Shown here piece by piece: positions 34,656 through 45,915 of a stretch of DNA of 64,000 nucleotides (positions are counted from its first letter, which is position 1; each line of letters begins with the position of its first letter). Under the pieces are notes generated by a model. It was given only the letters and a program-made list of their open reading frames with translations, ran no database searches and was not told where the DNA came from. The DNA is from Carnegiea gigantea (taxonomy: Eukaryota; Streptophyta; Magnoliopsida; Caryophyllales; Cactaceae). The stretch is taken from NCBI GenBank assembly GCA_029747015.1, contig JAKOGI010000055.1, positions 713,501-777,500 on the forward strand, in the 5' to 3' direction. A program made the position numbers and the translations under genes.

Positions 34656-35935
34656 TGAAGGAGATCCCTCAATGCAGCATGATTTAGGCTTTCAAAACAT
34701 TCAAGGAAAGCTATAATCATCATCCAAAGTTTAAGAAAAGACCCACATTTTGTTAGGGTTCAAAACAGTAGCACCCAGGTTCACTATAGCAAAACAACCC
34801 CATTTTGTTCATCAAGTTACTTTGGCCTCCTAGAGGTTTTAGTCCAATATTTTTGCATATTTTGGTTCCCTAGTATGTTAGCTATCAAGACCAGCCAAGC
34901 AATTGAAGTTAAATCAAGTGCAAAGTGAAGAATCTAGGCCATTTTGCAAACTGCACCGGATTCTGCCTGGTTCTACTCGGTGCCATTTACTTTGCTATTT
35001 TTGGCCATCAAAATGCGATTATATAACCCAGATTTCTTAATAGTGGGGCTTGTACACATCTTGACATTTCCCCCCAAGCATGGAAATCAAGTCTAAGTCA
35101 ATTCAAAGCAAGTGAAATGTGATGTATAAAACTGGGTAAATTCCGTACGTTACACCCGATTGGCTGTGATGTTGGTAACTCCTTTGTTTTACCATTCAAT
35201 CAAGACCTACCAGCATCATCAAAAGTTAAAAGTAGTTAGGAGCACAGTCATTAGCATTTTCAGGCCAGCCAAAAGAATAACCAATGGGAGTCAAGGCAAC
35301 AAAGGCAAGTGAGCTAGGATTGCCTAGCCGTAAAGTGCATGTCCCAACATCCTTTTCTCTGTCCTGCACGTGCAAGCAGCCTTCTTAAGGCTAATTTAGG
35401 ACCTTTGGGATGCATTTAGTCATTTACCTTTTGCTTAGCTAGACTCATTGCTTGTAATTAGCTCAGTTAAACATACTTTGTACTTAAACAGAATGTAAGC
35501 GAGTTTTAAGCTTAGTTAGAGGATTCCTTGTCATGAAGAAGCCTCTAAACCATCTAAGAAGCCAAGCGGATGTGTATGAGTAGTAAATTAGCTCTCTTTG
35601 TATAATTAGATTTGAAATTGAGTTAAAGAAAGTTGAGCTTTTCTCTATTGAGTTTGTTGACACACTTTACTTGGTTATCCTAGCTTAGGCCGAGCTAGGT
35701 GGCGATCAAGTGAGTCTTAACTATTATTTAGGTGGTGTTTCTATATCCTAATCAAGGTTGAGGGTCCTAAGCTTGTTCTTGGTGGTGATTTTTGTATCTA
35801 AGAATTAATTTAGATACACTGCATTCTCTCATCTTTCATTTGGATTCATCCTAATCCAAGCTTAAGTTCTCTTTGAACTTAGCTAACTTACATTCCTCTT
35901 TTGAGTGTGAGTTGAATTGGGCCAGGGATACATCA
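34656..35935 (+). repeat. LTR10 of the array (1280 bp)
   Basis: It runs from TGAAGGAGATCC to GATACATCA; PBS at 35940-35951 reads TGGAACCAGAGC (two changes). Confidence 0.9.
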
Positions 35936-36056
35936 ACTTTGGAACCAGAGCTAAGTTTCTCCTTGGCTTTGAAACCATCCCACATGTTCCAAAATAACCT
36001 AAACGCATTCCCTAAATAATATCCCTAAACACAATCCGCTTACATCTAAATCAGCC

Positions 36057-37797
36057 ACAAGTGCGAGTATGAGTTTGATAGTGAAAATTGAAACTGTGTT
36101 AAAGAATAACCAAGCTATTTTAATTTTAAATCAAGAACTTAAAGATTCTAATCAAGAACTTAAAGCTCAAAATGAGTACTTGAGAAGGCAGCTTGGTGAT
36201 TTCATGAAGTAAAAATAAAAAGTGCTAGCTAGTCCCACCGGTTCTATTCACGGTGAAGAGGATGAGGGAACAAGTAACCTCGTAAGTTCTTCTAAGAGGA
36301 AGAACCATTAAGGAGGCGAAGAAGAGAACAAAGGCAGCCCACTAACTCTAATGATTTTAGAGTTGAAATCCTTGAATTTGAAGGTAAACTTAATCCAGAT
36401 GAATTTCTAGAATGATTACACACAATTGAACGCATCTATGAGTATAAGGATGTTTATGAAGATAAGAAAGTCAAGTTGGTTGCTCTTAGGCTCAGGAAGT
36501 ATGCCTTATTATGATGGATTAACATATGTGCCGAAAGAGTGAGGAGTAGAAAGGGTAAAATAAAACTTGGGAGAAGATGAAAGCCAAGTTAAAGTTATGG
36601 TTTCTACCTCCAACTTGCATCCAACATAGTTATTCTCAACTCCACAACCCAATCAAAGGCAGCCTCGATGTTGAAGAATACACATGTGAGTTTGGGAAAC
36701 TCTTAATTAGGTGTGATATTCAGGAACCAGAAGTGCAAACCATAGTTAAGCACCTAGGAGGTCTTCAATCTAAGTATGCTAATGTGGTTGAATTACAACA
36801 ATATGCCACTTTTGATGAAGTTTGTGTCTTAGCTTATAAGGTTGAGCAACAAAGGAAATCAAGGCCTTTTAAACGTGAGTTTCCAAAACCCCCACCCAGG
36901 ATCAACCCTTAACAAGGGGAGCCCCATTTCTTTCCCCACACCCATAACACCCGTTCCTTCCACCCCACAAAAGAGCCAAACTCCACAGCAAAGCCTACCC
37001 CCGCCAAGCATATCCAAACCAACTCCTTTTCGCACTAGTAGGTGTTTTAAGTGTCAAGGATTTGGATACATAGCTACAGACTGCACAAACTGAATGGTCA
37101 TTATTTTGGCTAAATGAGAAGCAGTGAAGGAGGAAGAGAATCAGGAGGAAAAGAAAGCTTATTTTGAGGAGAATCAAGAGGATAACCAAGAAGAAGTTAC
37201 GGAGAAAGCCGATGAGGGAGTAATGTTGGTTTTGAGAAGAGTATTGAGTAGCCAAAATGATGTTAAAGATCAGCAAAGGGAAAGTATTTTTCATTTTGGG
37301 TGCACAGTTCAAGGGAAGGTTTATTACACGATTGTAGATGGAGGGAGTTCTGCCAATATTGTTTCTCTTAGCATGATTGAGAAACTAGGCTTGCAAGCTG
37401 CTGCCCGTCCCCATCCTTACAACATCTAGTAGCTAAACCAAAGCAAGGTATTACAAGTTAACTCCCGATGCCTCATTTTATTCTCCATTGGAAAAAAACT
37501 TCCAAGCGGAGTTATGGTGTGACGTGATTCCCATAGATGCATGCCATATCTTACTGGGATGTCCATGAATGTATGATCAAAAGGTGATGCATGATGGTTT
37601 CCTAAACATGTACTCTCTCTTTAAGAGAGGCAAGAAGATCACCTTAGTACCTTTATCCCCTTCCCAATGCTATAAAAGTAAACCACAATAGAATCATAAG
37701 CATTTGAACCTTTTTCTTACTTGTCATGAACCACTAGTTATCATTCAAGGTAAGTACAAAGATTTTAAGACCATAAAATGCTTATATGGAAGGTTAG
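36057..37797 (+). pseudogene. Unit 11 gag-pro pseudogene, protease site intact
   Basis: The start codon position is ACA (36057). Stops include TAA/TAA near 36209-36218 and TGA for Trp in the L-W-W-T motif (about 36513). The C-terminal core is open at 36577-36912. The knuckle (about 37044-37085) has Tyr for the zinc-binding His. The linker plus protease frame 37124-37429 is open for 101 codons and includes V-D-G-G-S-S-A-N-I-V, the best protease site in the array. The array-wide TGA is at 37566-37568. The tail ends at 37795-37797. Confidence 0.85.
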
Positions 37798-37886
37798 CAA
37801 CATTTTCGCCTGGAGGATTTAAGTCCATGTTTAGTAGGTAATTATCTGGCGAATTTGAGGGCAAATTTTCTTTAACAAGGACAGGA

Positions 37887-39162
37887 TGAGGGAGATCCCT
37901 CAATGTAACACTATTTAGGCCTTCAAAAGATTCAGGGAAAACTATAATCATCATACAAAGCTCAAGAAAAGATGCACATTTTGTTAGCGTTCAAAATAGT
38001 AGCACCCGGGTTCGCTTTAGCAAAACAACCTACTTTTGTTCATCAAGTTACTTAGGCCTCCTTGAGGTTTAAGCCCAATATTTTTGCATATTTTGGTTTC
38101 CCAAGATGTTAGCCAACAAGACCAGCTATGAAGTTCAAGCTAAATCAGGTGCAAAGTGAAGAAGCAAGGCCATTTTACAAACAGTGCTGGATTCTGCTCG
38201 GGTTTGCCTAGTTTTATTTACTTTCCTATTTTTGGCCATCAAAACCTGATTTAACCCTGATTTCTTCACAGAGGGTAGGCACACATCATGAGGTTTTCCC
38301 CCAAGTAAGGAAATCAAGTCTAAGTCAATTCAAAGCAAGAGAAATTTGATGCACAATACCGGCCAAATTTTGGTACTTGCACCTAGTTGGATGTGATATT
38401 GGTTACTCCTTCCTTTTGCCATCTAATCAAGACTTAATAGCATCGTTGGAAGCTAAAAGTAGTTAGGAGCACAATCAAGGCCTTTTTAGGCTAGCCAAAA
38501 GCACTACCAATAGGAATCAAGGCAATAAAGGCAAGTGAGCTTGGATTGTCTAGCCATAAAGTGCATGTCCCAGCACCCTTTTTCTCCCTCCTCCAAGTTC
38601 AAGCAGGCTTCTTAAGGCTAATTTAGGACTTTAGAGGTGATTTTAGTCCTTAATCTTTTGCTTAGCTAGACTTATTGCTTGCCATTGGCTTAGTTAAACA
38701 TGCTTTGTACTTAAACAAAATCTAAGGTAGTTTTAAGCTTAGTTAGAGGTTCCCTAATCATGAAGAAACCTCTAAACCGCCTAGGTAGCCAGGGGGCACG
38801 TGTATAAGTAGGGAAGTAGCTCGCTTTGTCAAATTAGATTTGAACTTGTGGTAAAGAAAGTTGAGCTTTGCTCCTTTGAGTTTATTAAAACACTTTACTT
38901 GCTTACCCTAGCTTAGGTCGAGTTAGGTGGCAATCAAGTGAGTCTTAACTCTTGTTTAGGTAGTGTTTCCATATCATACTCAAGGTTAACGACCTAAGCT
39001 TGTTCTTGGCGGTGATTTCTGTATCCAAGAATCAGTTTAGATACACTCTGTTCTATCATCTTTCATTTGAATTCATCCTAATTCAAGCTTAAGTTCTCTT
39101 TGAACTTTGCTAACTTACATTTCCCTTTTGAGTGTGAGTTGAATTACGCCGTGGATGCATCA
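37887..39162 (+). repeat. LTR11 of the array (1276 bp)
   Basis: It runs from TGAGGGAGATCC to GATGCATCA; PBS at 39167-39178 reads TGGTATCAAAGC. Confidence 0.9.
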
Positions 39163-39331
39163 ACTTTGGTATCAAAGCTGAGTTTCCCCTTGGCCTTAAA
39201 ATCAGCTATGAGTGCGAGTATGAGTTTGAGAGAGAAAATTGAAGCTGTTTTGAAGAACAACCAAGCTATTTCAACCTTAAATCAAGAAGTTAAAGATTCT
39301 AATCAAGAACTCAAGCCTCAAAATGAGTACT

Positions 39332-39910
39332 TGTACGATAATTTTGAGTGAAAAATAAAGTGCCGCAAGTGACGACTATCATCGTAGTACTTCAGGGTCA
39401 TCTCCACAGGGACGATGGAAGAGATTTAGGTCGCTTAACACGAGTTTAAACTGCTTAAGCGACATCCTAAACTAATTAGACAATAAACAAGCAAAATATG
39501 GATTATAAACAAATGAAATTCTAAATAATCCCTAACTTGTAGCAAATTGAAGTATCCTAAAAATAAACGCAATCAATACCAACACAATCGAGGCATCAAA
39601 TATACTCCACAATTCATCAATTGAAGATTACGAATAGCAAACAGAACCATAAAGGGAAAACAGTGTTGCCTAACTAAGAAAGTTTGGGGAATGGTTTAAG
39701 TGCATCAAACGGAAGCATCGATTGAGTAAGAAAAACTAACACTTGAATTGAAATAAAGCAACAATCAAACCAATTTAAACAATTTAAACAGAACTTAAAC
39801 CCTCAAACTCACAGCCACGAAACAAAAACAAAACAAAACAAAACAAAACAAAACTGGACCAAAACACACATAATCACCAAAATACAAACAAGACAAGACT
39901 AGAGGGCTAC
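39332..39910 (-). repeat. 3' LTR (plus-strand left) of the Tat-like element, U3 side not recognisable
   Basis: It matches 42439 to ~43020 (GAGTGAAAAATAAAGTGCCG, GGAAGAGATTTAGGTC, AAGCATCGATTGAGTAA, AGAGGGCTAC). Beyond ~39910 homology to the other LTR is lost. The U3 half and the polypurine tract are missing or replaced by A/C-rich simple sequence, including a (CAAAA)n run at about 39820-39854. Confidence 0.7.
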
Positions 39911-40482
39911 AAAATATCAAACTAGAAAACAATATCAAACTAAATAGATAAACCATAAACAAAACAAAACAAGACTTAAAAGAAAAGAAACAAAACACAA
40001 AACCAAAACACAACCACTAAAACACTAAAAAGGAAACAAAAACAAAAGATTAAACAAAAACTAGCCCCCGCAAAAAAAAACAAATTGAAACATAAAAACA
40101 ATCCTAGATATCCACAACTAACAAGTATTCACAAAATCAGAACACAACCAAGGGTGATCATATCCCAAATTGCTCCTCAAGATTGATCACCCGTATATTC
40201 ACAGTCCTAAATATCCACAACTAAGTACAAAAAAAAAAGAAAGAAAAGAAATGAAAAAGAGAAGAAGGGAGGGTGGAACGATCATACCAGGTTGGATGCA
40301 GGTTGCACCCAAACTATGCCTCACGAAAATGATGCAACATGAGGCTTGTGGAGCATCAGCCACTCCATATTAGGCTGAAAAGTACAACTCAAATCAAAAC
40401 TCGTCAAAGCACGTAGCAGCTTATCAAATAAAGAAGTCAAACTCTCAATTACATAGAAACAGTGAAAAGCAGTGAGTTGGCG

Positions 40483-41403
40483 CTAGAAAGAGTACATCCA
40501 TCTAGCCAATAAAGCACAAGGAAGGGCCCGCTTCAACTTATCAAATAGTTGAGCCCAATCGAAAAGGAAATGAACATACTCAGAACGAGCCAGTATTGAG
40601 GTCATTGGCCTAGAAATTATATCGTCATGAAGGAGCAGTCTGAGCAAAATAGGGGGTGCAAATTGCACAAGTCTGTTAAGTGCAATATGTATATGAGTCT
40701 GGTCTAAAGCAAAATTCTTAGTGGCAATGATCTCAGACTCAACAAATTCAGATTTGCAGTATTCAAAAAGGAAGTCAGTTTGGATAGAGTCAAAAGAGAA
40801 AGACTCATAATCAGCACAAAAACTATCATCAAAACTTCCATGGGCATCAAACTCACAAGAAAAGGATTCATATTCTACATACAGAAGATTATCATCTAAT
40901 TTAAATAGAAGGTCAGGAATGACAGGATCAAAAAAGAATGATTCAAATTCAACATGAAAACCCACATCAAGACCTTCAGTAACATCAAACCCACATGAAA
41001 AAGATTCATATTCTACATAAAGAATATCATCATCAAAGTCCAAAATAGTAGGTTCAGTTACCTCATCGCATAACTATTGTGAAATATCTTCCTATGACTC
41101 ATCTAAATCATGAGGCTCAATTTCAGGAATGATGCTTATATCTAACTCACTAACAATATCAGATTGTTCACCCACATCAAACTCACAAAAGTCGTTCAGA
41201 GTGGTGGGTGGGTCAGTAGAAACTAGGACATCATCAGTGATGCCCTTAGGTGAGCTAGTACAGTGTGCAAGGTCAGGTGATAGAGACATAAGAAAGTCAC
41301 TCTCTTGATCTAAACTAGGCAAATACATGTCTTCATTCAAGTCAGGCCTAGCAGAATAAGAGGATTCAAAATCATCATAGAGACTAATGTCAGGTTTAGG
41401 AGA
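40483..41403 (-). pseudogene. Acidic protein with YESFS repeats (downstream of Tat gag)
   Basis: I do not recognise a function. Two open pieces in the same frame (41340-41092 and 41043-40483) are separated by two TAG stops. A frameshift near 41400 separates them from the gag above. The protein is rich in Asp, Glu, Ser and Phe. It has at least four repeats around Y-E-S-F-S-C-x-F-D, each preceded by L-Y-V-E or a similar start, at ~12, 55 and 77 aa of the lower piece plus a variant at ~32. The C-terminal ~90 aa change to a Leu/Ala/Arg-rich stretch ending S-F-stop (40483-40485). It occupies the place where protease or pol would be, so it belongs to the element and is not a host gene. Confidence 0.6.
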
Positions 41404-41405
41404 TC

Positions 41406-41990
41406 CTAAACTAGATCAAGCTCATTGTAAGTCTTCCTATTTTGATTAAAACATTGAGAACATACAGCAATTCTCGCCTTCATGGTCTCTATCATTTGAT
41501 CTGTCATTTCATTGATCTTTTTTTCAAAACTTGCACATGTAGCATCAAGATAAGCACGAAAAGGACAAGTATGAGCATCATGATCAGAAGATTCACAATA
41601 TTCGCACAAAATAGAGGCATACAATAGTGAGATGGGTCATGTGAATTCATAAAGTGGTCTGAAGGGTAAGAATTAGCTTGAAAATCATACTCTCTACGAG
41701 TTGGGTATCTAAAAGTCTCGTTAGCTTGTTCGAACGCATATGTTTCCCAAGCTAGTTTTTCAAAGAAATCCTAAACTTCATCTTGAGTTTTAGATAATAA
41801 TTCTATTAAACCTCTAGGATAAATTGATTTAACATAACTCCTTGACTCAACATTTAGACCCATAGCCATGACCTCATAAATTTCCTAGTTTTCAAAATTG
41901 TGATTCAGTTGAGCACGATAATCATTAAGCCTTGAAAAATAACTCCAAAAAAATTCATGCTCATATTGCGGGAAATAGAAAACTGGCATT
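41406..41990 (-). pseudogene. gag: Tat-type gag remnant with CCHC knuckle
   Basis: On the minus strand from about 41990 down, a gag C-terminal half typical of Tat/Athila elements can be read across several lesions: F-S-R-L-N-D-Y, L-L-S-K-T-Q-D-E-V, D-F-F-E-K-L-A-W-E-T-Y-A-F-E-Q and Y-P-T-R-R-E-Y. A frame change near 41630 leads to an open 72-codon piece (41624-41406). That piece contains the knuckle C-E-Y-C-E-S-S-D-H-D-A-H-T-C (C-x2-C-x4-H-x4-C) and a following helix with K-K-I-N-E-M-T-D-Q-M. Stops replace Trp after D-E-V. The N-terminal half is not recognisable between 41990 and the PBS. Confidence 0.8.
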
Positions 41991-42415
41991 TGAAGTTTTT
42001 AAAGTTTTTAAAATTTTTCAATTTTTAGGGGTTTTCAGGTTTTTCTAATTTTTTTATGGGTCTTTGGATTTTTTCAAGAAATGAACTAAATATATCACAA
42101 CTAACAATGGATAAACAAAGTAAGTCAAAGCATAAGCAACTAATAAGAACGAAACTAAGAAAAAGAAAAGTGGTCAAACTAAGGGAAATATAAACTTGGC
42201 ACTTTGTTTTTGAGGTTTTTAAAATTTTCTCTTTTTTTTTTTGGTGGTTTTCAAGTTTTCTAATTTTTTAGATTTCAAGCTTTTTCCATTTTTTTGGGAA
42301 TTTTTGAATAATTCAAGTAATGTACTAAATCAAGTCACAACTTAATAATGTAATAAAGCAACCTAATACTAAAGTAACTATGAAAAGAAAATGCGACATA
42401 ATCTAATGCCGTCGT

Positions 42416-42432
42416 CCCCGACAACGGCGCCA
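42416..42432 (-). other. Primer-binding site of the Tat-like element (tRNA-Asp type)
   Basis: The minus strand reads TGGCGCCGTTGTCGGGG, the usual Tat/Athila PBS, six bases from the LTR end. It fixes the element's orientation and the position of its 5' LTR at higher coordinates. Confidence 0.88.
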
Positions 42433-42438
42433 AAAACT

Positions 42439-44205
42439 TGTACGATAATTTTGAGTGAAAAATAAAGTGCCGCAAGTGTACGACTGTCGTCGTAGTATTT
42501 GAGGGCTGTCTCCATAGGGATGATGGAAGAGATTTAGGTCACTTAACATGAGTTTAAACTGCTCTAGCAACATCCTAAACTAATTAGACACTAAACAAGT
42601 AAAACATGGATTATAAACAAATGAAATTCTAAATAATCCCTAACTAGGATCTAAATGTAGCAAATTTAAGTATTCTAAAAATAAACGCAATGAATACCAG
42701 CACAATCCAGGGATCAAATATACTTCGCAATTCATCAACTGAAGATTATGAACAGCAAATAGAGCCACAAAGGGAAAACAGTGTTGCCCAACTAAGAAGG
42801 TTTGGGGAATGGTTTAAGTGCATCAAACGGAAGCATCGATTGAGTAACGAAAACTAACACTTGAATTGAAACAAAGCAATAATCGAACCAACTTAAACCA
42901 TTTAAACAAAACTTAAACCCTCAAAATCACAACGACGAATCAAAACCAAACATAGTCAATGGTATATTCGCATCAAAACCTTCCAGTTTCCAAAACCCAG
43001 AAGAGGGCTACAGGGGAGAAAATGAGCAACTGAATAATGAACTATTTGATCACATCAACCAAACTACTAAGGCATAATTAACTAAATCAACTAAATCATC
43101 TAAACTACTAAAATCAACTAAATTAACTAAACTACTAAAATCAGAACATTATCAAATCAACCAAAGTACTAAATCAACAAAAGAAAACTAGGCTTATCAG
43201 GATGAAATTAAAAACTTAAACAGAGGAACAGAGCAACAATGCAAACCAGAACAGAGGAAGAGACTTTAAAACTTCAACCAAGAACAACCATAAATGAGAT
43301 TCTCAGCTTGCTCAACACGGCAGATTCACATCACTGATGCTTCAACGAAGAATAGGGGAGGGGGAATTTCGAAATTACTCAAAATTAGCCCAAAAAATTG
43401 TTGCAATTACAACTGAAGTTCACGAATGACAATTCAAAATCAGCAATTCAAAGCCTAATAACATGAAATTAAGGGCTGAAAACAAATCTATAATCGAAAC
43501 CCCAAACCGAAACAACCCTAAATTTTGAATGTTTCGAATGACTGAAACGAGAACGAAATTAAACCTAAAACGAAACCTAAAGCTTAAACGAAACCTAACC
43601 TAAACCCTAGATTGTTACCTAATATCTTCCAAAAGTGCTGCTAGCTTGATTTATACTTAACCCCAGCTTCGTCTCGGCCCTTGAATTTGTAGATGGCGCG
43701 GACGGTCATGATGGAATGATGATGCTACTGCGCTGGCGCTTAGTGCTAGTGGAGATAGGGATGAAGGTGGTGGTGTGGTACTGGTGGTTTGAAGGTGTCG
43801 TGGTGGATGAAAGAGGGAGAGATAATGGTGAGGATGAAGATAGAGATTTCAAGTGGAGGGGTTTTGGGCTCTGCAGACCCAGAGGAGAGAGAATAGGAGA
43901 TTAAGTGAAATAAAAGGAGGGGGTTTGGGACATGTGACAGGCGTGTGGGGGGTTTAGGTTTATTTTCAATTTAATTTCCTTTTATTATTTTTTGGGTTAT
44001 AATGGGCATTTGGGTTGGGTTCGAGTCAATTTAGCCCAGTTCTTCCATTTTCGGTATTTTTTTCATCATTTTCCCGCATTTCTTCCAAAATATTCAAAAC
44101 CTACAAAACAAAATAAAATCAAATAAAAACCTAAAATAGCAATTATTACGAGCATAAATTGGGTATAAAAGTATCGCAAAAAATAACACATTTTTGGCAT
44201 GAATA
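42439..44205 (-). repeat. 5' LTR of the Tat-like element (~1.77 kb)
   Basis: The LTR end with the usual CACTTGCGGCACTTTA-like R/U5 signature is at 42439-42480. The LTR start lies near 44205, where the array gag resumes. It holds A-rich simple sequence (about 43070-43180) and an open plus-strand frame at 43716-43904 that I regard as chance. Confidence 0.75.
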
Positions 44206-45915
44206 GAACTTGAGAAGGCAACTTGGTTATTTTATAAAGAAAAAACAAAAAGTGCTAGCTAGTCCCATCAGTTCAATCCACAGTGAGGAGGATGGGGCAG
44301 TAAGCAACGTAAGTTCTTCTAAGGAGGAAGAACCATTAAAAAGAGGAAGAAGAGAACAAAGACAGCCCACTAACTCTAATGATTTTAGGGTTGAAAGCCC
44401 TGAATTTGAAGGTAGACTTGATCCAGATGAATTTCTAGAATGGTTACACATAGTTGAACGCATCTTTGAGTATAAGGATTTTTCTGAAGATAAGAAAGTG
44501 AAGTTGGTTGCTCTTAGGCTCAGGAAGTACACCTCATTCTGGTGGACTAACATACGTGTCGACAGAGTGAGGAGTAGAAGGAGCAAAACTAGAACTTGGG
44601 AGAAGATGAAAGCCAAGTTAAAGTCATGGTTTCTACCTCCAACTTACATCCAAGATAGTTATTCTCAACTCTACAACCTAATATGAGGGAGCCTCGATGT
44701 GGAAGAATACACAAGTGAGTTTGAGAAACTCTTGATTGAGTGTGACATTCAGGAATTAGAAGAGCACGCCATAGTTAGGTGTTTAGGAGGTCTTGAACCA
44801 AAGTATGCTAATGTGGCGGACTTACAACAATATGCCACTTTCGATGAAGTTTGTGTCTTGGCTCATAAGGTTGAGCAACAAAGGAAATCAAGGCCCTTAA
44901 AATGTGAGTTTCCAAAACCCCCATCCTAGGATCAACCCTTTAACAAGGGGAGCACTATTTCTTTCCTTACACCCACGACACCCCTTCTTCCACCCTATAA
45001 AAGAGCCAAACTCCACAGCAAAGCCTACTGTAACCAAGCATATCCAAACTAACTCCTTTTTGCACTGGTAGGTGCTTTAAGTGTCCAGGATTTGGACATA
45101 TAGCTATAGACTACACATACCGAAGAGTCATTACTTTCACCGAATAGGAAGCAGTAAAGGAGGAAGAGAATGAGGAGGAAAATAAAGCTTATTTTGAGTA
45201 AAATCAAGAGGAGAACCAAGAAGAAGTTAAGGAAGAAAGCCAATGAGGGAGAAATGTTGGTTTTGAGAAGAGTATTGAGTGGCTAGAAAGGTGCTAAAGT
45301 TGAGCAAAGGGAAAACATTTTTCATTCTAGGTGCATGGTTCAGGGGAAGGTTTGTTCCATGATTATAGACGAAGGAGTTGTGCCAATATTGTTTCTCTTA
45401 GCATGATCAAGAAACTAAGCTTACAAGCTACAGCCTAGTCCCATCCTTACAACATCCAATGGCTAAACCAAAGCAAAGGATTGCAAGTTAACTCCAGGTG
45501 CCTCATTTCATTCTCCATTGGAAAGAACTACTAAAGAGGAGTTATGGAGTGCCGTGATTCCCACAAATGCATTCCATATCTTACTAGGAAGGCAGTGAAT
45601 GTTTGATCAGAAGGTGATGCATGATGGTTTTCTAAACACATACTCTCTCTCTAAGGGAGGTAAGAAGATCACCTTAGTACTTTTATCGCCTTCCCAGCGC
45701 CACAAAAGTAAACCACAACAGAATCATAAGCATTTAAACCTTTTCTTACTTGTCATGAACCACTACTTACTATTCAATGTAAGTACAAAGCTTTCAAGAC
45801 TAGAAAAGGCTTATTTGGGTGGTTAGCAATATTTCAGCCTGGTGAATTTAACTTCATACTTGGCAAGTGACTATCTAGTGAATTTGAGGGCAAATTCTCT
45901 TCAACAAAGGGAGGA

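Larger units (their letters stand above)
39332..44205 (-). mobile_element. Tat/Athila-like non-autonomous element, antisense, inside unit 12 gag
   Basis: Seen: LTR-type ends beginning TGTACGATAATTTTGAG occur at 39332 and 42439. Next to the second, on the minus strand, is a tRNA-Asp type PBS. A minus-strand Tat-type gag with CCHC knuckle lies at 41406 to ~41990 and a degenerate acidic frame below it. There is no pol. Borders: left GTACT|TGTACG; right ...GAATA|GAACT, a 4/5 match. ACTTG is also present at both borders (39329-39333, 44208-44212), so the exact duplication is ambiguous by two bases. Length ~4.87 kb. The host gag reads on cleanly across the gap. Confidence 0.85.
39208..45826 (+). 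pseudogene. Unit 12 gag-pro pseudogene, split by a minus-strand element
   Basis: The leader is ~77 bp shorter than usual: only 29 bases separate the PBS end from ATG 39208, against ~105 elsewhere. The first ~41 codons of coiled coil are intact, then the Tat-like insertion begins (39332). Gag resumes at 44211, with long readable core pieces at 44210-44686 and 44699-44929 (W-W-T kept, as F-W-W-T). The knuckle (about 45071) has Tyr for the last Cys. The protease site has lost a base. The array-wide TGA is at 45596-45598, followed by ATG and an open 75-codon tail to 45824-45826, as in unit 1. Confidence 0.85.

Noticed and set aside
39795..40013. 72-aa Phe/Cys/Leu-rich minus frame
   Set aside because: Translation of the (CAAAA)n-type A/C-rich tract.
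43716..43904. 62-aa Trp/Gly/Val-rich plus frame
   Set aside because: Lies inside the Tat-like LTR, antisense to its transcript, in G-rich sequence; no homology recognised.
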